A model generated the notes under the pieces. It did no database searches, was not told the DNA's origin, and saw only the letters and a list, made by a program, of their open reading frames with translations. From Takakia lepidozioides (taxonomy: Eukaryota; Streptophyta; Takakiopsida; Takakiales; Takakiaceae), in NCBI GenBank assembly GCA_030704615.1, contig CM060733.1:11966001-12030000 (forward strand): a stretch of 64,000 bases of DNA, in the 5' to 3' direction. Both the position numbers and the translations under genes were made by a program. Below are positions 22,921 to 31,666 of this stretch, piece by piece (the first letter of the stretch is position 1; each line of letters opens with the position of its first letter).

Positions 22921-24052
22921 CTCCATCATCTTTGTGTAGCCGGGAGTGTCCTCCATATCATTGCTAGTGGCCTTCCTCTTCCCCTTCCCCTGGTGGGCCT
23001 CGATCGCCTTCCTCAATCTCATTTTCTCCAGCCTTCTGGTCAGAGCACTTAGGAAATTTTCATTAACACACTCCACAATTGTGGGTGTTTTGAGGACTTC
23101 CCTGCCCGCAATGTGCACCGCACGGTAGGGTCTGCCAGGTGCATCCTCGTATAGTGATCTCTTCGTAGCCGAACCCCCAGAGCGCTGGCCCTTGTGAATT
23201 TTCGGACGAGGTGTGGCCCCCTGGGTGTTATCCTGCTGGAAATCGTCGTCGGAATCCTCGTCATCTGGCTGACTATGTTGCTACTTCTTCTTCTTGGGTG
23301 TGGGGCTCTTTGTCTCTTGCCCTTGTTTGCGCGTTCTTTTCTTCCTGTCCTTGGGGCTGCTCAGCTGCCTGCTTCTCCATCTGCTCCTTCGCCAACGCTG
23401 CCGCCTTGGCTGACTTTCTCAATGCTTTCTGCTTTGCTGCCTCCTCTGCTTTCAGTTTTTCCGCGTCCTCTGGTTGGGGATCCAAATGCGCCTTCATAGC
23501 CCGGGCATTTCAAGTTAACCTCCGAGAGGTCAACGGTCCCACTTGGGAGATCCACATACCAGGGACAGTCTACCAAATGCTCGGCATGCCACTCCTTCGC
23601 CATTACTTTTGTGTACATGGTACCACGATCTCCAGGTGTCCTCCACGCCAGGAAGAATGGTGGAACCCTTTGAATGGCTCCGGACGGAATGAGAGCAAAA
23701 TTTATGTACCTGCAATCACGAGCCAGTTCAACAAAAATTTTGCTACTGATGCATCATGCAAGAGGAAGTTCTGAATGCAGAAGGTATTTTGGCACCGAAA
23801 TACGCAGTGGACCGTGCCCCAATTACCAGCATTCACATCTTGCAGAGGTATATTTCGGCGCCGCAATACCCACCGCTGCTTAGCTAAATCCTCAAAACTG
23901 CAAATAGGGGGATGCATTGGCAGCAGATTACCTGAACAGGACTCGCATTGCCGCTTTGTCGGCACCCTCATGCTCTTCGATGTATGCGATGCGTCTTGCC
24001 TTTGCAATTTCTCTGAAAAAGAGGTTTGCGAAGTGCCCTCGCCAGGACTCAG
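22921..24052 (-). pseudogene. ParB-like/methyltransferase gene, central exons (inverted segment)
   Basis: Minus-strand exons inferred from GT-AG sites: about 24048-23932 (SWRGHFANLFFREIAKARR), a 36-bp exon 23745-23710 (phase 2 to phase 2), and 23667-23520 or beyond (TMYTKVMAKEWHAEHLVDCP). A lysine/glutamate/alanine-rich stretch follows (KLKAEEAAKQKALRK) and then an acidic, basic C-terminal part (QPDDEDSDDDF). The last codons (GYTKMME) end at 22921. They continue in frame with EYFVAMSHG at 27349, so inversion of 22921-27348 separated this exon from its 3' part. A TAG and frameshift near 23275 mark decay. The intron 23746-23931 carries two palindromes (about 23787 and 23849). Confidence 0.6.
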
Positions 24053-25348
24053 TTGTCTCCATTGGACACCACACCTATTGTGTGGCAGTATCCGGATGAA
24101 GGCATTTGTCTTCTGGACTTGTTTGGCGAGATCAGCACCGGATTGGCTGCTGTGTTACAGGCAGGTGTACGAGTTTGGCGTTACCTGTATGTGGAGAGGG
24201 ATGAGACTGCACGACGCGTTTCACTTCGCCATGTTGCTCAGTTGGTGCAACGGTACCCTGAGTTGTTGCCGGTGTCTACAGTTCGTGGATATCAGCAGGC
24301 CTTGCCAACAGACATTTCGTTGTTGGGGACGCAGGATTTGGAGCGGGTTGGCTCTTGATCTGGTAGTGGCAGGTTGGCCCTGCCAAGGGCATTCATCAGC
24401 CGGGCATGGCAATGGATTGCGAGACTCGAGGTCGGGTCTGTTTTGGGAGATGGTGCGGGTTTTGCACCACTTGCAGCTTCATCAAGTTGTATCTCCAACA
24501 TACATCTTGGAGAATGTGCCACTGATGGGCGATTCTCGGGCCAGGGTGATGGCCAGTGTGCATCAAGTCCGGGGTGGCTTGGGTCAGCAGTGTTGCTAGA
24601 TGCAGCTACAGTGGGGTCACGGGCTCATCGTCCACGGCTATGGTGGACTAACTTGATGCCACCCGCACTGCTCAAGCGTGCATTTGATGGGGTGCAGCGG
24701 CCAACACATCTCACAGTGGATAGCATTCTGGACACAGGAAGGCAGTCTCAGCGTGTGAGACACAACGACCGTTCGCCTTTGGCAGTGGTCAACAAGGTGG
24801 GTCAACCACGAGCAGCATTACCTACACTGCTCAGCTTCCCAGGATCGCATGCTTTCCGGGATAGTGGACCTAGTCTCCTGTGGGATGCTCAGTTGCAGCA
24901 GTTAGTGGAGCCTAATGCTGACGAGCGTGAGCGGGCAATGGGTTTTACCACTGGTACCACGGCGGTGTCGTCTCTTTCTGAGGCATCACGTTGTCAGGTG
25001 TTAGGGCAAGCAATGGATCTCAATTGCTTGACCTGGATTATCAGCTTGGCTATGGCTGAGCAACGCAGAATGCGGAGTACACTTCCCTCGATGGTCTCTC
25101 TGCCTACTGAGACGGTACAAGCAGTGAGTGGGGGCGAGCATGTGAGGACCACGGGGTGCAGGCATCCATGGCACACGTGGGAGGTGCTCGAGGTTCAGAG
25201 GGAGTTGGCAGCCAAGGTGGCGGTGATGGATGAGGTTGGGGATTTTTCTTGGGTGGAGGAAGTCCTTGAGGATGAGATGATGGGGCAGGATGAGGCCTTG
25301 TCACTGACTGAGCAGGTAGGGAGCACTACTCAAGAGGTTGCAACATAG
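24053..25348 (+). pseudogene. C5-cytosine DNA methyltransferase domain of gypsy-type element
   Basis: Motifs appear in canonical order. Motif I is LLDLFGEISTGL (about 24108). Motif IV is VAGWPCQGHS with the catalytic Cys (about 24368). Motif VI is YILENVPLMG (about 24503). Motif VIII is SRAHRPRLWWTN (about 24618). The motif IX/X region ends RCQVLGQAMDLN (about 24990). These would bind S-adenosylmethionine and methylate carbon 5 of cytosine. The spacing and the RAHRPR motif recall DNMT3/DRM-type enzymes more than bacterial ones (impression only). Two frameshifts (about 24345 and 24585) and a TAG at 25346 break this copy. It sits between protease and RT in one pol polyprotein. Confidence 0.85.
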
Positions 25349-26217
25349 CAACCACTAGATGCGTCCTCTACCTCTAAGCCCACTGGACTTAAGGTTGCAG
25401 TTACGGAGGACAATTGGGAGCCTGACATTGGACCCATTGTCACCGGAGGAGAGAGACGACGTATACGGCGGTTCCTGAGGGCTTACAGGAATTGCTTTGC
25501 CTTCAGTTTGAAGGACTTGGGAGCACTGAAGGGTCAAGAGATTCGTATTGAGTTGGCCACTGACACGCCAATCTTTCGGAGACCCTATAGATACAGTGAC
25601 ATGGAGAGGTCTTTGCTTCAAATGAGGACTCAAGATCTCTGGGAGGCAGGTTTGGTGGAGCTCTTTGGTGGAGAGTATGCTTCAGCCATAGTGATGCCAG
25701 CCAAGAAGGATGTCTATGGCAATTGGACGGAGAGACGTATGTGCGGTGATTACCGGCCTGTAAATCGTCAGACCAAGTCCGATAAGTATGCCATGCCAAC
25801 ACCAGAGGAGATCTATGATGCCATTGGGCATGCTAAGGTCTTTAGCACTTTGGATTTACGATCCGGATATCACCAGTTGCCGATCAAGGAGGCGAACAAG
25901 CAGAAGACGGCATTCTGGGGGATCAATGAGCACGGCAAGGATTGTCTATATCAGTGGCGGTTCTTACCATTTAGGCTTAAGAACGCTCTTGCAGAGTTTC
26001 AAAGAGTCATGGATAGGATTCTAGCAGGGGTGGACTTTGCTCGGTGCTACATAGATCACATCATCATCTTTAGTGCTACGGTGGAGGAGCATGAGAGACA
26101 TCTTCAGGTGGTATTGGAGCGCTTGAGAGCGCACGGATTGAAGTTGCATCCGGGGAAGTGCAAGTTTTTCCACAACCAGGTTGAGTATCTAATTGTGCGC
26201 CATGTCACCTTCCAAAT
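25349..26217 (+). pseudogene. Ty3/gypsy reverse transcriptase (partial)
   Basis: The frame continues from the methyltransferase after the TAG. It has FRRPYRYSDMER, MCGDYRPVNRQT, FSTLDLRSGYHQLPI, QWRFLPFRLKNA and RILAGVDFARCYIDH, the order of gypsy RT fingers and palm. The catalytic YxDD box reads YIDH (about 26048), which would remove an essential Asp. The domain stops after the FHNQVEYL segment. RNase H and integrase are not found before the PHD finger and LTR. The element is therefore non-autonomous or internally deleted. Confidence 0.85.
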
Positions 26218-26412
26218 GTCGATGGCAGAGTTGACCCAAACTTAGCAGTGGTACCTGCAGGTTTGAGGTGCATGCTCTGTGGGTCTGCCAAAGGGGCAGC
26301 CACCATGCTGGTGTGTGATCGATGCTCAAGGGGTTGGCATATGGGATGCTTGACACCACCTCTTGAGAAGGTTCCTAACGGAGATTGGTTGTGTCCACAC
26401 TGCTTGGGATAG
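26218..26412 (+). CDS. PHD-type zinc finger downstream of RT
   Basis: After a frame change near 26215 the frame reads VDGRVDPNLAVVPAG and then the finger: RCMLCGS, MLVCDRCSRGWHMGC, GDWLCPHC, ending at TAG 26410-26412. The ligand pattern C-x2-C, C-x2-C, H-x2-C, C-x2-C and the Trp before the last pair are those of a PHD finger (C4HC3), a histone-tail reader. A targeting role comparable to the chromodomain of chromoviruses is inferred. All ligands are intact. Confidence 0.8.
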   Translation, partial: VDGRVDPNLAVVPAGLRCMLCGSAKGAATMLVCDRCSRGWHMGCLTPPLEKVPNGDWLCPHCLG

Positions 26413-26671
26413 TGGCAGTGGACACGACTAAAGGCAGCTAACAAGACATAGGAGGCCAAGCTCATAGGAGTCAATACACGAGATCCCAGGCTCAAGTTCA
26501 CAGGTTGCAAGACTGCGACTAACGATGGGGCAACTCTTGCACCCGGCCTCTTGATCTATCGAGTTTGAGTGTAGTAGGATAGTGGTGGAGGACTTAGTGA
26601 GGCTATGGTCACTATCACATCTTGTGGTTACCTGGACTTAGAGGGTCCTAAGCACCAGCTAGGGGGGCGAT
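26413..26671 (+). other. 3' untranslated region and polypurine tract of retroelement
   Basis: Non-coding DNA from the PHD stop to the LTR. The purine-rich AGCTAGGGGGGCGA (about 26658-26670) lies immediately before the TGTG start of the LTR, as expected for the plus-strand primer. Confidence 0.6.
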
Positions 26672-27164
26672 TGTGTGGACTAGTGACTGCCATAGTGGGC
26701 AGCATAGTGGCAGCCTAGTGACTGACTAGTTATAGCCTAGTGGTTGGACTAGTGATATACTAGTGTGTGGCGTGCACATGTGTTGTGTGGTTTTGGACAG
26801 CGATGTAGTTGTGTAGCGATATGTATGCGCACGACAGCTGTCAAGTTGTTTTACCACTAGTATGAAACTAGCTAGGAAATAGCTAGTTTTTACATATTGA
26901 CATTTGGGATTGGCCCAAGTGTCAATCCAGGGGTCAAGGCAGATTTAGGCCCTGGAGTGGTTATCTTCACGGCAAGCGCGGGAGGCTCATCTTTCTCGAG
27001 TTGAGCCTCACCGCGCCTAGCTATGGCGCCGTAGTGTGGATTCCCCATGGCATGGGGTGCACTTGGCTTGACTTGTATTTGAGTGATGAGGTTATATATG
27101 CATGAGTTTATGCTTCAGCTTTGTGAGCTCGCATGAGATTGTGCTTGATTCTTCTTCTTTATCA
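26672..27164 (+). repeat. LTR1 (493 bp) of the methyltransferase-bearing element
   Basis: Starts TGTGTGGACTAGTGACTGCC and ends TTTATCA, so TG...CA. It contains many ACTAGTG-like words and a TATATAT box near 27091. It is followed after one base by another LTR start (LTR2) at 27166, an LTR-LTR junction. Confidence 0.8.
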
Positions 27165-27165
27165 T

Positions 27166-27348
27166 TGTGTGGACTAGTGACTGCCATAGTGGGCAGCATA
27201 GTGGCAGCCTAGTGACTGACTAGTTGTAGCCTAGTGGTTGGACTAGTGGCTAGACTAGTGGTGGACTAGTGATATACTAGTGTGTGCACATGTGTTGTGT
27301 GGTTTTGGACAGCGATGTAGTTGTGTAGCGATGTGTATGCACACAACA
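27166..27348 (+). repeat. LTR2 5' portion, truncated by inversion
   Basis: Repeats the first ~170 bp of LTR1 (TGTGTGGACTAGTGACTGCC ... GTGTATGCACACAACA) with a small internal insertion. It breaks at 27348, exactly where the remainder at 22920 would continue. Confidence 0.8.
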
Positions 27349-29003
27349 GAGTATTTTGTGGCGATGAGCCACGGCAAAAAGAGCACAGTCGGGGGCAGGG
27401 CGGTGAAAGCCTCCATCGACATGATCCTTGTGGATATCCCGGATGGGCAGGAGATACTGGGGCTGAGCTCACTACCCTGGTGGAACAAGTACGACGAAAG
27501 ATACTGGAGCCACACATTCGGGTTCGCAGCCAACATGTTGGACGACGACGGCTGTGTTGTTGTGCTAGCAGCCGATGGAGAAGTCATTGAGAATGATATC
27601 AAAGTATAGACGGGGAGAAGTGCAGCACCCATCCTGAAAAAGATCTGGACTTGCATCAACACGCAGGCTCTTGTCAACGATGGTCAGAAGGTATGTTGCG
27701 GTTCTCCTCTGTTCTGCCAATTTCTGCGCCGAAATTGCCCATGTACGTGTAGGCCACCTCTGACGTTCTCATTTCCTTCTTTGCAGACTCTTATCTTTCA
27801 GGCATTTGCTTCGTGAAGGAACATTCGAAATTCAGATTACGTCAAGCAGACAGACTTGTTGATTCCACAGTTGATCCACTGGAGTATAACGTCATGTTCA
27901 ACCATGTGGGAGAGAATGACATGCTTTGTGATTTGTCGGGCAAGCCTTGGAGGTATGGCAGGACCAGGAGTCCTGCATTCATCCAGACGCTCATGGAAAC
28001 GTGTACGGATGTTGAAGGCAGGGTCCTGGACGTCATTGCTAATACAGGTGAGAACGTTCAGTGATTGCGGCATCGAAATTGACACCGTTTCCGATTGTCT
28101 TTGTTTGCTTGCGCGAGGAAGCGAGTCATTCTTGACTTTGGCTTTGGTTGTGTCGTATGAATTCGCAGGTGCCTGTATGTGGGCGGGAAGGATGTCCAAC
28201 CGATTTGTGTTCTCATTTGAGGGGGATACGGCCTTGTACGATTTCAATTTGGCAGGCCTACAGCGTCTGCCTCTGACTAAGGATCCCAACAACGCAGAAG
28301 AGGACGTGGAAGGGGAGGAGGAAGTCCAGGAAATTCGTCCAATGCAGGGGCGCCCGAAGCCGCTTCCTGCAATGCCTGTCTTCGAGTGAGTTGCACCATA
28401 GTAAGTGTATTGGTTTCGGTTGTAGGGACCATGCAACCTGCCGATGATTCCCTGTTTGAATGTTCTAATATGCTTCATTCTGTGTTTGTGCGTACACTCA
28501 GCCTTACAGAGTCGTCCGACGAGGAAATGCTGGGAGACTTGCCCGAATCGGACCCTGTTGCAGAGGAGGAGACAGAATCGCATCGGCCATTCTTTGCCAG
28601 AAAATCGTTTCTTACGAGTCCCGAGAAGCCTTTTTTTCTACCAGCCTATGCAGACACGGCTGCCAGAGAAGCCATCAGGAGGGAGGATAGGCCTACTCGG
28701 TTTGAGCAATTGATATGCGGGAAGGAGCAGAGAATTATAATGAGGCGTGAGGCCAAACATGGAATTGTGAAAGGCAGAGTAGGCAAGTTCGTCATAGAAT
28801 CCGCGTCTGAGAGTGAGGGGGATGATGAGGACAGTTCCGCACCCAAGTGGACAGTTCCAGCTGGTGAGGATGGTATTTTTGAAGGGAGGGCTTCTCAGAG
28901 TAACAGCGGTAGCAGCAGTGCAGGTTCGGAGGCAGGTGGAAGGCAGCCATCCTTGCATGAGGCCGGGAATGCATCAGACAGTGATCACGGATTCTCGCCA
29001 TAG
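27349..29003 (+). pseudogene. N4/N6-type DNA methyltransferase, 3' exons of the ParB-like gene
   Basis: Exons inferred: 27349-27690 (in-frame TAG at 27607), 27787-28047, 28169-28385 and 28502-29003. The first carries MILVDIPDG in the place of a D/S-P-P-Y/W catalytic motif. The second ends SPAFIQTLMETCTD...VLDVIANTG, which splices to ACMWAGRMSNRFVFSFEGD. This is the KP..L...L...LD....TG..A order of beta-class amino-methyltransferases (motif IV before motif I). The C-terminus is acidic and serine-rich. The last two splice junctions restore good protein frame. The catalytic motif is atypical, so activity is doubtful. Introns 27691-27786 and 28048-28168 each hold one degenerate palindrome. Confidence 0.6.
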
Positions 29004-29099
29004 CAAAATCTCATTTGGATCCTTCTGTTGTACAGTTCTGAAACACTTAATGAAAATATTGATGATTTTTGAAATCATTGTGTTCAGACTGCATGTCCG

Positions 29100-29140
29100 A
29101 TTCCCAACATTTCTTCCGCAAACCACAATGTAATAATAAA
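29100..29140 (+). terminator. Possible polyadenylation region
   Basis: AATGTAATAATAAAAGC lies about 125 bp after the stop of the methyltransferase gene, and near-consensus AATAAA-like words are the only ones nearby. Confidence 0.35.
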
Positions 29141-29356
29141 AGCAGAAGAGACGCAAAGTAAAGTAAAGCAGCAATCATTTTCGATCGCCTGTGTGGATAG
29201 CCGTTGTCGGCCAATGGGGGCACGTATTGCCGTTGCCCCAGAGAAGATCACGTGAGATGGTGTTCCGCATTGTGTTTTCAATGTTTGCATCTCCATGTTG
29301 AAACACAACAGTGATTACTTGTCCCTCTCCATTCCCGGTGGGCGCACACTTCCTCA

Positions 29357-29983
29357 ATGCCGCCCTGTGTAAATGCCTTCTGCATTCAACGGAGCGGGAT
29401 TCGAGGATCGCGATTGTGTGAGCCGGTGATGGGAGACATTATGGTGGAGTTGGACTTCAGTGAAGGTACACGCAGGGTGACGAGTTTTCGAGCACTTCTG
29501 TGGGATTCTCTTTGGGTGAGGCCTGCCAGTGGACAACAGTGGATACTTGTTGTGCAAGATAGACCTGGAAGATGGAGTGTTCGTCTCTTCATCATGAGAT
29601 GTTGCTGCGGCGAGTTCTGGAGGTCTTACTACCATAACTATACTGCACCTCCACAGTATTTGCTCCCGGATAGGGCTCTTGAGTTGCTCACTCACTCTTC
29701 TGGGCCAGGGAATATATTGTTGACACTAAGGGAGAATCGGAACAGGTTTGTCCTGGATGTTTGCGATTTTCATGACGTTGTGGAGGAGGTCCCAATAGGA
29801 GGCCTCCAATATCTGCATGTTTTCACGAACGTGACCTCTATAGATATCTTGTATCTTTATGTTCGCCATCTTAATCCAGAAAATGGGAATGCGCAGTGGA
29901 CGACTACCGCACCACTCCTAATTCTGGACCTGTGGTTCGACGACTCGGTGGTTCGTGTTGTGGATGTCAACACAGCAACATAG
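29357..29983 (+). CDS. Hypothetical protein in the palindrome-bearing locus
   Basis: A 208-codon frame, uninterrupted although neighbouring genes are broken. A better start may be the internal Met in VMGDIMVELDFSEG. It is rich in aromatic residues and beta-like hydrophobic runs (QQWILVVQD, LQYLHVFTNVTSIDILYLYVRHL), with no TM helix or recognised motif. It is co-oriented 350 bp downstream of the methyltransferase gene. On the opposite strand 29175-29357 also reads as a possible C-terminal exon. I cannot decide which is real. Confidence 0.4.
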   Translation: MPPCVNAFCIQRSGIRGSRLCEPVMGDIMVELDFSEGTRRVTSFRALLWDSLWVRPASGQQWILVVQDRPGRWSVRLFIMRCCCGEFWRSYYHNYTAPPQYLLPDRALELLTHSSGPGNILLTLRENRNRFVLDVCDFHDVVEEVPIGGLQYLHVFTNVTSIDILYLYVRHLNPENGNAQWTTTAPLLILDLWFDDSVVRVVDVNTAT

Positions 29984-30419
29984 AGCGGTAAGGATCATTG
30001 TGCAGGGTGATTGGAGGGCACAGGCTCCGGGATATGGTAGTTCCACAGGTTTCTTATGCCGCAGTGGTATTTTTGATGATGGAAGCTCGGAATTGTCGCT
30101 GTACAAAATAAAAACTTGTGGTTTCCTGATGTTTTTATTTCGAGCGTGTATGGCAATTTTTTGTCATGTCAATGTGGGCTTGATGTTGAGTTGAATGGGG
30201 TTTGCAAGTTGAACTGTCGTCTGACCCTAAATATATTACCTTGTCAGCACAATGGCTTGTGAGGGCTACAATTTTGTCTCTTTCCTATCCTGCACAATGT
30301 TTTACAGTGGTGATGTGGAACAACGGCGCCGAAATACCTCATTCCGCATCCTGGACCAGGAGAAACAGACCCTATTATCGAGGTATGAGGACATAACACC
30401 GTCAAGAAATAGTAAACCT

Positions 30420-31215
30420 CCTTGCAGGGTATGCACAACAGGGGCACGGGATGGAGGCTTGACCTATGAGCAAATGATTGGGGAAGGGTGAAGCCCGACC
30501 ACATCAGGTTTGTGTGCGCGTGTAAAAGCCTAGCAGCCCCGGAAAAGGGCAAAAAGGTGCATGGTTGCATCACCAAAGCTGGAATTGTATCAAATGTGAT
30601 TCCATATGGATCAATAGCTATAAGAAACGTGCATGGTAGATGGTCAACTAAAGGCTGCAGCTGCAGCGACACAGTTTATAAAACCAGGTACCTCAATCAT
30701 GACCACAGCTGCTAGCAGCAAGGCAAGGATGTATGCATGATTTGTGCAGAGGCATGGATAGCTAAAGGAGCAGGGATAGAGTGTGGGTCCAGATTCATCC
30801 AAGAGGGCCAGAAAGAGGTCCATGGTGACATCGTCAAAGCTGGAATTATACCGGATGTCATTCTGAACACTGCCCTGGTGGACATGTACGCCAAATGTGG
30901 GTGCGTTAAGGATGCGAAGGGAATTTTCAACACTATGGCTGAATGAGATGTGGTGTCGTAGAACGCGATGCTTGCAGGGTATGCACAGCAGGGACGTGGT
31001 ATGGAGGCTTTGGAGACCTATGATCAAATGATGGGGGAAGGGGTGAAACCCGACCACATCACGTTTTTGTGCATTTGCAATGCATGTGCAGGCTTGGCAG
31101 CTCTGGAAAAGGGCACAGAAGTCCATGGTAACATTGTCAGAGTTGGAATTGTACAAAATACAGTCATTCTGAACAATACCCTCGTGGACGTGTACATGCG
31201 AAATGTGGGTGCACC
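30420..31215 (+). pseudogene. PPR fragments fused to repeat R
   Basis: 30420-30640 translates with stops to PPR motifs (CRVCTTGARDGG, KPDHIRFVCACKSL, EKGKKVHGCITKAGIV). A piece of R follows (about 30600-30810). From 30811 PPR resumes: QKEVHGDIVKAGIIPDVILN, VDMYAKCGCVKDAKGIF, then MLAGYAQQGRGMEALETYDQ and KPDHITFLCICNACAG. The frame 30737-30946 runs through the R/PPR junction without a stop. An in-frame stop and a mutated residue break the rest. It looks like a chimera made by transposition, not a working RNA-editing factor. Confidence 0.75.
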
Positions 31216-31219
31216 CTAT

Positions 31220-31660
31220 CCTGCTGATTTGTTGTTATGCTGGAACAGTAGCAAACGTAGAACGACATTCGCATTTTACATGTGTTGTTATCTTCAGTGC
31301 ATATGTAGTGTCCTTTGTATTTTGTCAGACTATTGTTTGAGGAGCCAAATTTTGGGACTTTGGTGCTATATTGTAAATTTGACTGGCAGCAGTTTAAGAG
31401 AAGCTCTTACATCTACTACTATCTTTAAGTGCCTATGTTTTGTCCTTTGCACTTGCTGACTTTGTTCTTTCATATGATTCTTGCATGTGAATAAAACATT
31501 CATTTGCACAGTCATTTTTTGTCTCTTTGTTCTTCCCTTTTGTTATTCTCTTTGTTCAATATTTGAATAATACTAATCCTAATCTCTTCTAACCCTAATG
31601 AGATAAGCATAGTCGTGGTTCTGACTGTCCAATACATTTAAAAGTTCCAAACAACCCCTC
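31220..31660. other. No gene recognised
   Basis: AT-rich sequence downstream of the PPR fragment. It has short frames only and no clear repeat. Confidence 0.4.
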
Positions 31661-31666
31661 ATATGA

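Larger units (their letters stand above)
8250..30360. mobile_element. MULE-like composite locus with CGGCGCCG palindromes (bounds uncertain)
   Basis: Three segments (8.3-17.36, 22.92-24.05 and 27.35-30.36 kb) share one signature, a palindrome of the type ATTTCGGCGCCGAAAT. The outer two and the middle are separated only by a nested retroelement and an inversion. They hold a minus-strand transposase/SWIM locus and a divergent plus-strand ParB/methyltransferase gene. Outer terminal inverted repeats were not found, so it is inference that both genes belong to one transposon. Similar palindromes at 32560-32645 may mark a further detached piece. Confidence 0.5.

Noticed and set aside
23775-24340. 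First ~190 codons of the long plus-strand frame 23775-24599
   Set aside because: Up to about 24340 it reads antisense to the inverted methyltransferase exons, or is out of frame with the C5 methyltransferase. Only its last ~85 codons are real methyltransferase sequence.
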